Source: Avena insularis
Taxonomy: Eukaryota; Streptophyta; Magnoliopsida; Poales; Poaceae
DNA: 64,000 nucleotides
Reading direction: 5' to 3'
NCBI GenBank assembly: GCA_023614405.1
Contig: CM042697.1
Location: 190,029,189 to 190,093,188, forward strand
Each line of letters starts with the position of its first letter. Within the stretch, counting starts at the first letter, position 1. This document shows, one piece after another, positions 47,021 through 57,800 of the stretch. A program made the position numbers and the translations under genes. Below the pieces are notes generated by a model. The model was not told the origin of the DNA. It saw nothing but the letters and a program-made list of their open reading frames with translations, and searched no databases.

Positions 47021-47612
47021 TTTCGAGAATAATGCCGATGATTGAAATGTCGTGGCACACTATATATGTGAATGTGCTACGATGGGATTGTACGCCTTGT
47101 GATATGCACAAGTCCAGGTGTTGTGCATCCTACTTGGCGTACGGTTCCATCGTAGCATATTCCTGTGTCCAACGACCTATGTATATATATGAGGCATGCT
47201 TTTTGAGTTACTTTGGTCTTTTTCGAGAATAATGCCGATGATTGAAATGTCGTGGCACACTATATATGTGAATGTGCTACGATGGGATTGTACGCCTTGT
47301 GCTATGCACAAGTCTAGGTGTTGTGCATCCTACTTGGTGTATAGTTCCATCGTAGCATATTCCTGTGTCGAACGACCTATGTATATATATGAGGCATGCT
47401 TTTTGAGTTACTTTGGTCTTTTTCGAGAATAATGCCGATGATTGAAATGTCGTGGCACACTATATGTGAATATGCTGCGATGGGATTGTCCGCCTTGTGC
47501 TATGCATAGGTCCAGGTGTTGTGCATCCTACTTGGCGGACAGTTCCATCGTAGCATATTCTGTGGTTTAACAACCTAGTTATATATGAGGCATGCTTTTT
47601 GAGTTTGGTCTT
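47021..47612 (+). repeat. Three 200-bp tandem repeats, each with a long hairpin
   Basis: Units start at 47021, 47221 and 47421 (TTTCGAGAATAATGCCGATG). Each holds a 26-bp stem: 47071-47096 with 47136-47161, 47271-47296 with 47336-47361, and 47469-47494 with 47534-47559. An inner 8-bp stem (47104-47111 with 47121-47128 in unit 1) closes a 9-base loop. All 26 positions pair in every unit if G-U pairs are allowed (four, five and three wobbles). A weaker outer stem (CGTGGCACAC with GTGTCCAACG) extends the first two hairpins. Unit 3 has diverged most and its right end fades at about 47612. Confidence 0.92.
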
Positions 47613-47711
47613 TTTGATTTAGGAGTACTTTCTATAAGTGTATCTTCATATGCGACTTTAATTATATATGTTTTTTTCAATAGTCGGTTAATTATTATTG
47701 TGAACTTATAG

Positions 47712-47960
47712 ATGATGTGGTACGTCGTGTACAAGGGACGGGTTCCCGGAGTCTACGATGATTGGGAAGACTGCCGGAGACAGGTGCACCGTTTCAGCGG
47801 CAATAGCTACAACGGGTACAACACTATGGCGGAGGCGGAAGCTAGATACACGCGCTATCTAGCGGGAGTTAGGACAAGGAACCGGATGAAGACCTACACC
47901 TTCGTCGCGGCGGTGATCATGCTTATCTTCTTTGGTTATTTATCCCGCGTTTGTTTCTAG
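47712..47960 (+). CDS. Small protein with RNase H1 N-terminal (Cauli_VI) type domain and hydrophobic tail
   Basis: This is an 82-codon ORF. Residues 3-50 (W-Y-V-V-Y-K-G-R-V-P-G-V-Y then D-D-W-E-D-C-R-R-Q-V) match the hybrid-binding domain found at the N-terminus of RNase H1 and in caulimovirus VI-type proteins, including the conserved Trp (residue 18), Phe (28) and the aromatic at 33. The Lys-Lys pair that contacts nucleic acid in RNase H1 is N-G here. Residues about 62-77 (F-V-A-A-V-I-M-L-I-F-F-G-Y-L) are hydrophobic and near the C-terminus, like a tail anchor. The ATG follows an ACTTATAG acceptor-like end, so upstream exons are possible. No catalytic RNase H domain follows. It is the only intact ORF with a recognisable domain in the element. 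Confidence 0.7.
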   Translation: MMWYVVYKGRVPGVYDDWEDCRRQVHRFSGNSYNGYNTMAEAEARYTRYLAGVRTRNRMKTYTFVAAVIMLIFFGYLSRVCF

Positions 47961-48254
47961 CTTGCTAGTTTAGATGTCTAGGCGAGCTTCCGAGCTCTAA
48001 CTTGTTCGATCGACACATGTATTCGCATGTCACCAACTACTACTTTGTAACATGATCGAAACAATGTAATTAACTTAGACTATGTATTCATGTATGAGAC
48101 TTATCTATATGTATTTGTTTCAATCTTGTTTTTCATATTGAGTATTTATATATATAATTGTATATCTTGTATCTGTGTGTGTATATCTGCTGTAATATTG
48201 TATATAATCTGTATTGCATATAATCTGGCTCAGAAATTAAAAAAAACAAAAAAT
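47961..48254. other. CACTA spacer before the right end
   Basis: This AT-rich spacer is rich in TATAT runs (48090-48235) and is probably the 3' UTR of the small ORF. No other feature is seen. Confidence 0.4.
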
Positions 48255-48523
48255 ACATCTGTGGCGCACATGGTCTACCTTTCCGTGGCACTACACCTAA
48301 AGCGCACTATGGAAGTTTAGTGGCGCACTAGGTAGATCCTGTGGTAGCGCACCATCCCAAACTTCGTGGCGCACTGGGAGGTGCGCCACGCCTATCTCTA
48401 CACAACCGTGGCGCACTAGGCGATGCCACGGCTGAGATAGTGGCGCAAGGCCCGTGGCGCACTGCTAGTGCGCCACGGATGGGCATTCCTGGTGCGCCAC
48501 TAACAGCCTGTTTCCTAGTAGTG
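48255..48523 (+). repeat. Right subterminal and terminal repeats of the CACTA element
   Basis: About five GTGGCGCAC and three GTGCGCCAC copies occur in 48260-48500, several as CCGTGGCGCACT...AGTGCGCCACGG pairs. The inverted TIR TTTCCTAGTAGTG follows at 48511-48523. Confidence 0.85.
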
Positions 48524-48526
48524 ATA

Positions 48527-49670
48527 ACCCCAAAATGATAACGGCAAATCTGTAAGAGACATCATCGATCGCACCATATCTAATAGAGTTTGATTCCGGC
48601 GTTCAGACACACCATTGCGCTGCGGTGTTCCGGGTGGAGTGAGTTGCGAAACGATTCCGCTTGCTTTAAGATGCGTGAGAAAATCATAAATCAAATATTC
48701 ACCTCCACGATCGGATCGTAGAAAATTAATTTTCCTATTATGATGGTTTTCCACTTTGGTCTGAAATTATTTGAACTTTTCAAACATTTCAGATTTATGT
48801 TTCATTAAATAGATATACCCATATCTACTTAAGTCATCAGTAAAAGTGAGAAAATAGCGATATCCACCGCGCGTCGAAACACTCATTGGTCCGCATACAT
48901 CGGTATGTATGATTTCCAACAAGTCCGTTGCTCACTCCATTATTCTGGAGAACGGGGTTTTGATCATCTTGCCCATGAGGCACGGCTCGTACATGTCAAA
49001 TGATTCAAAATCAAGAGACTCCAAAAGTCCATCAGAATGGAGTTTCTTCATGCGTTTTACACCAATATGACCTAGACGGCAGTGCCACAAATAAGTAGAA
49101 TTATCACTATCTACTTTGCATCTCTTAGCCTCAATGTTATGGATGTGTGTTTCATTGCTTTCGAGATTCAGAAGAAATAAACCATTCATAGCAGGTGCAT
49201 GACCATAAAAGATGTTACTCATATAAATAGAACAACCATTATTCTCCGATTGAAATGAATAACCGTCTTGCAATAAACACGATCCAGATATGATGTTCAT
49301 GCTCAACGCAGGCACATAATAACATTTATTAAGGTTTAAAACTAATCCCGAAGGTAAAACTAAGGAGAGTGTGCCGACGGCCATCACATCAACTCTTGAT
49401 CCGTTGCCAACGCGTATCGTCACCTCATCCCTCGCTAGCCGCCGTCTATTCCGTAGCTCCTGTTTCGAGTTACAAATATTAGCAACTGAACCAGTATCAA
49501 ATACCCAGGCACTACAACGAGTGCTAGTAAGGTAAACATCAATAACATGTATATCAAATATACCTTTGATGGTGCCAGCCTTCTTGTCCGCTAAGTACTT
49601 CAGACAGTTGCGCTTCCAGTGACCCTTGTCCTTGCAATAGAAGCACTCGATTGTCCGCTTAGGTCCGACT
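48527..49670 (-). pseudogene. copia copy 2 pol, protease and integrase part
   Basis: In minus-strand order: the zinc-knuckle end (about 49640-49600), the protease signature (about 49495-49515), the pre-integrase zinc motif (H-C-R-L-G-H, about 49070) and the integrase core (R-S-D-R-G-G-E-Y, T-P-Q-R-N-G-V-S-E-R). It reaches the CACTA insertion in G-Y-A-L. A TGA near 48933 replaces an Arg codon of copy 1 and a TAA near 48773 replaces Glu. Protease motifs are in frame with integrase. Confidence 0.9.
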
Positions 49671-50385
49671 TGAGCTTCTTCTCAGCAACGCTTGCCCCTG
49701 CCTTTCTTGAAGGACTTCTTTGCACCCTTACCTTTCTTAAAGCTGGGGGGCTTGTTGACCATCAACACATGATTATCTTTCTTGATGTCCACCTCCGCAG
49801 CTTTCATCTTAGCGAAGAGCTCAGTGATCATATCAGTGGAACCAATCTGATTATGAGTAACTACAAAACCTTTGTAGCTAGGAGGGAGTGATTGCAGAAC
49901 TCTGTCAATCTTGAGCTCTTCTGGAATCTTGCAGTCCAGTTGCTCAAGAAGTTGAGTGTCGCCCGACATCTTAATGGCGTGCTCACTGACGGAACTCCCT
50001 TCCTCCATCTTGCAGTTAAAGAATTTCTCAAAGATCTCATATCTCTCAGAACGGGCCTGAGTCTGAAACATGGTTTTCAGTTCCTCAAGAATCTCAAAGG
50101 GCCCGGCGAACTCCTCAAAACGATTTTGAAGGTCCGATTCCATAGCAAACAACATGGTGCTCTTAATCACACCATAATCATCTTTGCACGACTGATAAAC
50201 AGCTTTTTCATCAGCCGGCGCATCTACAGCAGGGGCGTCACCTAGCGCTTTCTCAAGGACATAGTCCTTTTGTCCGCCAGAGAGAATGATTCTCAAATTG
50301 CGGAACCAGTTGGTGAAGTTAGACCCATTGTTCTTAAGCTTTTCTTTCTCAGCAAAAACGTTGAAGTGAAGTTGGACTTAGCCAT
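49671..50385 (-). pseudogene. copia copy 2 gag
   Basis: The ATG is at 50383-50385 (M-A-K-S-N-F), as in copy 1. A one-base deletion near 50367 shifts the frame within the first ten codons. The body is then open from 50296 to 49682 with the R-I-I-L-S-G-G-Q-K-D start and the Lys/Gly-rich linker. Further indels near 49685 and 49655 break the link to the zinc knuckle. This copy keeps the two bases that copy 1 lost near 3080. Confidence 0.9.
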
Positions 50386-51592
50386 TTGATCTACAAAATT
50401 TGCAAGTACAATTTAGAATATGATCATGATAACTAGTTCAACTTAATCAAATTACTAGATGAACTCCCACTAAATTCAACATCCCTCAAGTTGTTTAGTG
50501 AACATGATCCAAATTCACCACACCTAATCCGATCTTCACGAGAAGAGATGTGGTTTCAATGGTGGACAAGAAAGTGTCAATCATATCATTCATATGACTC
50601 ATGCTTAACCTTTTGGTTCGTATGTTCCAAGGCCATGTCTGTACATGCTAGGCTCGTCAAGTCAAACCCAAGTATTTACGCGTGTGCAAAACTGTCTTGC
50701 ACCCGTTGTATGTGAACGTAGAGTTTATAGCACCTGATCATCACGAGATGCTTGAACACGACGAACTTTCGCAGCGGTGCATACATGGGGAGAACACAAT
50801 TTTATCTTGATCTTTAAGTGAGGAATCATCTTATAATGCTACCTTCGCGATCTAAGCATAATAAGATACATAAAAGGATAAACATCACATGCATAAAATT
50901 TTATGTGACATGGTATAGCCAATCTCCGTGCAATGATCTCCATCTTGTGCGTGCCAACATGATCTCCATCACTCCACCATGATTGCCTCCACCACGAATA
51001 GCAACTACAACTATTTCTAACTACTTAGCGATAAAGTAAAGCTATTACATGGCGTATAAGAAGTTGACACACAGGTCATACATAATTATAAAGACAACCA
51101 TATGGCTCCTGCCGGTTGTTTACTCATCGACATGCAAGTCATGAAATATTACAAAACATGATCATTGCATACAACATACACATCATATCTTCGGCCATAC
51201 CATATCACAGAAATACTCCCTGCAAAAAACAAGTTAGACGCCTGTACTTTGTTGTTGCATGTTTTACGTGGCTTATGGGAGTAACAAGCTAAGAACGATT
51301 CTTACCTACGGAAAGCCACAATGGTGATATTATGGTTGCCAACATCCGGTGTAAATCCCATGACAACTATAGTGAGAGAAACTGGCATCCACCAGCCGCA
51401 TGTGTGGAACAAGCCACACGTCAAGTGCGGAGCGGTCTCATGACGAGGTCGCGTAAAGTTGGCCTAGACCGCTTCGATCTCACTATCCCGCGTCATAAGA
51501 AGTACACAATAAGAGGCTTGCAACAGAAAACATCAACGCCCGCAACAAGCATGTTACGTTCTACTCGTGAAACACATCTACGCGTAGATCTA
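50386..51592 (-). other. Untranslated leader of copia copy 2
   Basis: It aligns with 1675-2886 of copy 1 in reverse. No coding region is recognised. Confidence 0.75.
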
Positions 51593-51604
51593 GCTCTGAT
51601 GCCA
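51593..51604 (-). other. Primer-binding site of copia copy 2
   Basis: The minus strand reads TGGCATCAGAGC, one mismatch from TGGTATCAGAGC, and lies one base from the LTR. Confidence 0.88.
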
Positions 51605-52871
51605 CTGAAGGGTTTCACAGCATAGTAAATCAAAAAATTTCTACGGATGCGAATGGGAAAGCCAAGATCTAATCTAGGAGATGCAATCAACGAGAGGGAT
51701 AGATGATATCTTCATACCCTTGAAGAAATCGCACAGCGGAACGTTCAACAGAACGTGGTTGATGTAGTCGTACTAGCCTTCTCCTCCTCGCGATCCGATC
51801 CGATCCAACGACGCAAGTGGCGACGCTTCCGAGAGATGCACATGTACGGCAACGTGACGTCTCCTCCTTCCTTGGTCCAGAAAGTGGGGTGGAGAGATAG
51901 ATTGGATCTACAGCACGACGGCGTGGTGCAAAGGTGGAGAGTTTCTGCGGCAGGGCTTCGCCTACACGCAGTCGGGAGAGAGAGAGAGAGATCTGGAGGG
52001 CACCAGGTAGGAGGCTAGGGTTCAAGGAGGGGTGGGAGGAGGGTGCGCCCCTGCCCTCTTTATATAGAGGGCTGGCCGGCCCCCTTGCCCCCTCCTCCAA
52101 GCCCTAGGGCGGCGGCCCTAAGGGTGGAGTGGGGGGCAAGTCACCCCCTTCTAGAAGGTCCCCCTAGGGTTTCCCTAGGGTTTTGGCCGGCTGGGCCTAT
52201 GGGGCCGTGTGCCCCTGGCCCAATGCGGCCAGGGCACTCCCTCATAGACCCACGCCCCCTTCCGACAAGTGGTGCCACGTTGGTCCCACTCCAGAATCTT
52301 CTAGAACCTTCCGGTACAATACCGAACATTCCGAAACAATTCTAAAATCCAAAAACTGCTTTCCTTTATATGAATATTATTCTCCGGACCATTCCGAAAC
52401 CTCTCGTGATGTCCTGGATCTCATCCGAGACTCCAAACAAAAACTCTTAAACCAATTGTCCATTCTATCCTAGCGTCTAGGCACGTTAAGTGTGTGACCC
52501 TACGGGTTTGAGAATATGCAGACATGATCTTCTATCAATAATCAACAGCGGGATCTAGAAACCCATATTGACTCCCACATATTCATCGATGATCATATCG
52601 GATGAACCACGATTCCAGGATTCAATTAATCCCATATATATATTCCCTTCGTCACGCGATATTTTACTTGCCCGAGATTTGATCGTTGGTATCGGCATAC
52701 CTAGTTCAATCTCGTTCACGTAAGTACTTTACTGCTCAATCCGATATCACTTTGTGATTAACTCCTTAACCACGTGCTTGCAAGCGGTGTTGATATCGAT
52801 TACCGAGTGGGCCCGAAGTATATCTCTCCGACTTGGGAGGGACAAATCCCATCTCGATACATACCACCCAA

Positions 52872-54411
52872 CACTACTAGGAAAATGGCTATAGGTAATC
52901 AGCACATCCGTGGCTCACATGGTTGAAGTGCCCCACGGCTAAAACAGGCGTGGCTCACCTATGGGCAGTGCCATACTAGTAGCTAGAACAACCATGGCGC
53001 ACATGACCATAGTGCGCCACGGATGTGTGGGCCGAGCCTGTTGGCATACGCCAAACATCCGTAAGCGCACATAGGGTAGGTGCGCTCGCCTAAGCGCATG
53101 CCCTCTCACGTGAAATGGATGACACTACATGGTGCACTATGGCATGTGCGCCACGATGTATAACTTAGTAGTAGGGCACCTTGCCCTAGTGCCCTCGCCT
53201 AACTATCCTGCACCAACTCCACCCCGTGGATCGCCTTTTAGGTTTTTCAAAAAATAAAAGAAAATGATAAACACTTCAAAATTTTATATCTTTTCATATT
53301 TTGGTAGGTAATGTGGTATAGCTTCTAGTAAAATTAACAAACATGAGTTTTGACTTTATTTGCAAAAAAAAGTCATGCCACGGTAAAAAGGCCGTAACTT
53401 TTGCATACGATATCGAAAAAATCGTATAATATACCAAAATGACGAGAACGAGATTTCATCCGCCGCAATGACCTATGGTCGTTTAGCGATTTTTAGATTT
53501 TCAAAATTTGAAAAGAGTAAAAGTTACGGTCAAAGACCGTTTTCCTGAAAAAAAAATAGAGGCGGCTTACCGTGGCGCACCACCACCTAGTGCGCCACGG
53601 ATAAGCTTGGGCGGGATTCAAATTTTGAATCCCCACCCCGCCCACCTTCCCTCCCCTTCTCTCCTTTTCCTTTTCCTCCCTTCTCATTTGCTTCTTCTTC
53701 TCCTCCTTCTCCTTCTCTTTCTCCTTCTCCTCCTCTTCCTCCTCCTTGCAGTGAACATGGTGATGGCGGCGGCCTCCTCCTTGCAGTTCCGACGACGAGA
53801 CGGCGGGCTCCTTCTTCTCCTCCTCTTCCTCCTCCTCCTTGTAGTTCCGACGACGACAAGGCCTCCTCTTCTTCTCCTCCTCCTCTTCTTCTCCTTCTCC
53901 TCCTCCTCTTCCTCCTCTTCTTCTTCTCCTCCTCCTCTTCTTCTCCTTCTCCTCCTCTTCTTCTCCTCCTCTTCCTCCTCTTCTTCTTCTCCTCCTCCTC
54001 TTCTTCTCCTCCTCTTCCTCCTATTCTCCTCCTCCTCCTGGCAGTTCCGACGACGATGATGACGAGGTGACGATGACGAGGCGACGATGAGGCGATGACG
54101 GCGACCTGCACCGACGCGCGACGACACTGACGACGAGATCCAGATCTGCTGCTTTTTTTTGAATTTTGAAATTTATATCCGTGGCGCACAACACCTAGTG
54201 CGCCACGGTTATCGTTTCATACGCGTGGCGCACCTGGACTACTTTCCGTGGCGCCTTGGCATGTCGCCACGCCTATCTCGACACAACCGTGGCGCTGGAT
54301 AGTCTTGTAGCGGCTGAGGAGATAGCCGTAGCGTGAGGCCCGTGGCGCACTGCTAGTGCGCCATAGATGGCCTTTTCAGGTGCGCCACTAAAGGCCGTTT
54401 TCCTAGTAGTG
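52872..54411. mobile_element. Short non-autonomous CACTA element, 1.54 kb
   Basis: The ends CACTACTAGGAAAA and its inverse are flanked by CAA (52869-52871 and 54412-54414). The first 170 bp and the last 200 bp closely resemble those of the 12.4 kb CACTA element, with the same GTGGCGCAC clusters, so it was probably moved by that family's transposase. A further motif pair sits inside (53573-53600). The centre is AT-rich (53215-53560), then a 360-bp pyrimidine tract (53690-54050). Long ORFs across the tract are low-complexity artefacts, and no gene is recognised. Confidence 0.92.
53690..54050. repeat. Pyrimidine tract (CTT/CCT)n in the short CACTA element
   Basis: Almost pure C/T on the + strand, interrupted by three or four copies of a CAGTTCCGACGACGA-like unit (about 53785, 53840 and 54040). 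It has strong strand asymmetry. Confidence 0.9.
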
Positions 54412-54868
54412 CAACAAGTACTTTCCGATCACCTGAGAGACACCTTTATGATCACCCTTTCATAGGATGACGTTTGATAACCTCAAAGCTTTCTTCCGAT
54501 ACCAGGGAGTTGCATTATCTCATGGTCTAAGGAATACAATATTTGACATAAGAAAAAGCTTCGCAAAGATGAACACGATGACATGATCTAATTTCTCTGC
54601 TTGATTTGGGTCTGTCCATCATATCATTCTCCCAATGATATGATCTCATTATTAATCGACAACTCATGTCTATGATTAGGAAAACTTAACCATCATTAAT
54701 CAATGAGCTAGTCCATAGAGGCGTACTAGGGACACGATGTTGTTCATAAACCACACAAGTATCAAAGTTTCCGCTTAATACAATTCTAGCATGGAATATA
54801 AACTTTATCATGAACAAGAATTATAATAATAACATCTTTATTATTGCCTCTAGGGCATAATTCCAACA

Positions 54869-57800
54869 GGAAGGGGCCTAAGCACGGCAAATGCTGTACA
54901 CTTGAGTGGCAAATTAAAGTGAGACCGTACTTCTTTTTCCAGGCCTGTTCTTACATAAGGTTCCCGCAGAAGATCAAGTTGGTGAGCCGTGTGATTGGAA
55001 ACCTTCCAGCACGGTTCGGAGAGCACTGAAGACGAATGAGAGGTTCACCACCACATCATTGCAATGGAATGCCATAATTGCATCTTTCCTCTATTATAGA
55101 AGGCTAACCTATTATATTCAAGTGGTGGCTCATATCCGTCTCATTTCTGAGGCTCAGTCTCATCAGTATGATAGATTGAATTCACATGCCACTTATCCCC
55201 TTGAGTTTCTCTACGAAATCAGGAATTTCCTTTTGAGTAATTTGATTCACTGAAGACACATGGTTTAGTATGAAAACCTCGTGCCCATACCGTGTGAAAA
55301 CGATTTCAGGATAATTCCTCGCAAATGGTTTATCAAAAAGATATTGAATGACAATATGATTCAGACAAGTGTGGATATCACCTAATGGAGGTGCGTGCTC
55401 ACAATTGAGAGAATTCTTACTATGCATATTGTACATAGGATGTTTATATAATGTCGTAATAAAACGGTTAGCATTGCTTTCCGATAAAAGATGTCATTAA
55501 CATATTCCCCCATTTTGTTTTTCTCAAAATATATAGGTTCCAAAATGATCCGGTGGACACTTTCCACATCTGCTTGATTATTCATAAATTCATAGTGATA
55601 CTCACGTAATTGAGTGATTTTTGTCAAGCGCTTAGGCATGCTAGCACTCCTCATAACAAAGTTCCTTAAGTAGTATACTTACCATAGCCATTAATAGAAG
55701 AGCATCTTCAGGTCTGTCCGGTTCATAGACATACACCCTATCACCCTCGCTATCTTTGACGAGATCAGCAGAAAGCTGAAACTTTGACGATTCTATTGTA
55801 TTTGAAATTAATAACTCTGTCCTCCTGAAATATGATACATTAGCCTGTTCAAACAATGGTAACTCTTCACTTCAAATCTTATCTTTCAATTTCACTGTTT
55901 TTCTTAGAGAAGAAAACATGCTTCGTAAGAGTGGCAGGGGATGGAAGCCTACTTATTGTGAAAGATACAAAATTACCACCTACATATTGCTTAGTCTTTC
56001 TCGATAGAAATGGATTGAAAAGTTGATCCGTTTCTAAACGGTAACTGGAAATAAACATCTTATTGAAGCAAGTGAAATCACTGCAGAAGGGCTTTGTTGA
56101 GTCAAAGTCTATATATAGCCAGTTAAGGAATCTCACCTAGCTGGAACCTACTCCAACTTCTGACAACTCATACTACGATCTTTTCTCGCCTAGTGGAAAT
56201 TGTGATATCAATTTCGATAGAAGTAATGTGCCTTTCATTTCCGTATCCGATCGCATCATCTTATTAGCCATCGTCTTTCAGAGAGGATCCTGGCTTACAA
56301 ATTGAACTGCGGATAGTTCACCCTATTTTTCATGTTTCACAACTAAAAGTTGTGTGGGTTTTCCAATCGAGCAGTAGATCTTTCAACCGAGGCTCCGCTG
56401 ACCAATCTTTAGGACTTTCGCCCCTGGTAAACCTAGCTATGGAGATGTCCCAATTGTAGAACAAGCATAGACAAGGTGGTAAGCGAATAGGAATTAGACT
56501 CTAGTGAGTATCTATTTGAGTAGAGAGGTATGCCATTAAAAGCTATTAAATAATAGAAAATGAAGGAGATACTAGGTAATGTGTATGAAGGGGTAGCCTG
56601 TATAGCATGGTCTAGGGTTGTGAGAGAAAGAAAGAAGAGATCGGTCATCAAGAAAAGGCATAGGACTAGAAAGAAGTCATAGGCAACTAACAGATACACA
56701 CGAATAGCTAGTAAAGAACGCGGAGCTCCTATTCTATTCAGGCAACCTTGGCAGCTTTGCAAGCGTTTCGCAACGGGCTCTAGGGATGAAATAATGGTGA
56801 TGTTGGCACTCCATGGATTCATGAAGAGAAGCTGACATACCCAGTAATTGATGCTTTCCAAGCTGATGTAGAACGAGGCGTAGGAATGCTATGAAAATTT
56901 CCAACCAACGGCTCCAACCTAACATGAAATTTTATCCACGCACTCTTATTCTTATCTAGGTTTTATTCTTATGTTTGGATTCTGACAAAATGACTACTTA
57001 CAACTCTCAGACTTATTGTTGAATGAATGACAAACCAACGCTCATAACATTATTATGGTTTCGTGTTCAAACTGCAGGACATGGTAGTAAGTAAGGATCG
57101 AAATGGTATTTCAGGTTGGATATATGCAAGAAAACAACTAGTAGAAATGCTAGGGTATATGGAAGGTAGACAAGATATGCCTATTTCAAAGTTACTAGGT
57201 AAAGTAATGTAAGGGATAAGTAAAGTAAGAAGAGAAAGATAGACAAAGTTTACATCTTGAAATTGACTCGCATGGGCCAAGTAAGTTCTTATAAAAGGAG
57301 GCTAAAGCATAAAACAATAATGAAAACTATAGGCATGTTGGATCATCTATAGTCCTAGAACATGTAGGACCTGGAAAATGAATCCGAGTGAGCGCCAATT
57401 CCCTTATATCCTTTGAGTCCGACTAAGCAGCATACAAGTGGTTGTAATTAATATTACTTTCTTCCTGCGAGGCTTACTGGGCACTTCGTACCGTCAAAGT
57501 TCTGAATAAAAGTGAGGTGTTGGGTAACATCCCGCCCACGCTATCTCCAACAGGAGAGATCTTAAGGGAAAGACTGAGTTGAATACAGAAGTCAAAGTTT
57601 CGATTTAGTAATCACCAGTCAGCTAAGCCTACCTTACTTACCATACTTTGTGCATTGGCAAATGTTGTTTAAAATGCTAGACCAGCGTTCTTAGAAATCT
57701 TCCCCGGTCTAGGAGGATTCGATCGATTACCTACAAAAGAACTAAGATGTTGCTAGGCTCGTTAGCTCCAAATCTGAATCTTATACTCCTTCCGTCCAAT

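Larger units (their letters stand above)
36087..48523 (+). mobile_element. CACTA (En/Spm, DTC) DNA transposon, 12.4 kb
   Basis: The ends are CACTACTAGGAAA and its inverse, flanked by a 3-bp ATA duplication (36084-36086 and 48524-48526). Removing the element and one ATA restores the copia integrase reading across G-Y-A-L-E-T. Both ends carry subterminal clusters of GTGGCGCAC and GTGCGCCAC. The interior holds a Transposase_21-type gene (37183-40620), an Ulp1-like protease gene (43277-46849), a triplicated hairpin unit (47021-47612) and an RNase H1-N-type ORF (47712-47960). Size and content fit autonomous Triticeae CACTA elements, but both large genes are broken. Confidence 0.95.
32142..54868 (-). 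mobile_element. Ty1/copia LTR retrotransposon, copy 2, with two nested CACTA elements
   Basis: This is the same family as copy 1, reversed. It has a 3' LTR (32142-33944), RNase H and RT (33973-36086), a 12.4 kb CACTA insertion, integrase, protease and gag (48527-50385), a leader and a 5' LTR (51606-54868) holding a 1.54 kb CACTA element. Without the insertions it is about 8.74 kb, with an internal region of 5,221 bp against 5,228 bp in copy 1. The flanks are AGAAG (32137-32141) and GGAAG (54869-54873), a likely target duplication with one change. In the first 340 bp of the aligned LTRs I count about 21 differences (about 6%), so this copy looks older than copy 1. Confidence 0.95.
51606..54868 (-). 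repeat. 5' LTR of copia copy 2, interrupted by a short CACTA element
   Basis: The LTR parts are 51606-52871 and 54412-54868, in all 1,720 bp after removing the insertion and one CAA. The TATA box is the reverse of 52059-52067. The U3 ORF that is open in three other LTRs is frameshifted here (near 52715-52735). Confidence 0.94.

Noticed and set aside
53508..54189. ORFs of 147-200 codons over the pyrimidine tract
   Set aside because: They are pure low-complexity Leu/Ser/Pro or Glu/Arg runs created by the (CTT/CCT)n tract, open on both strands.
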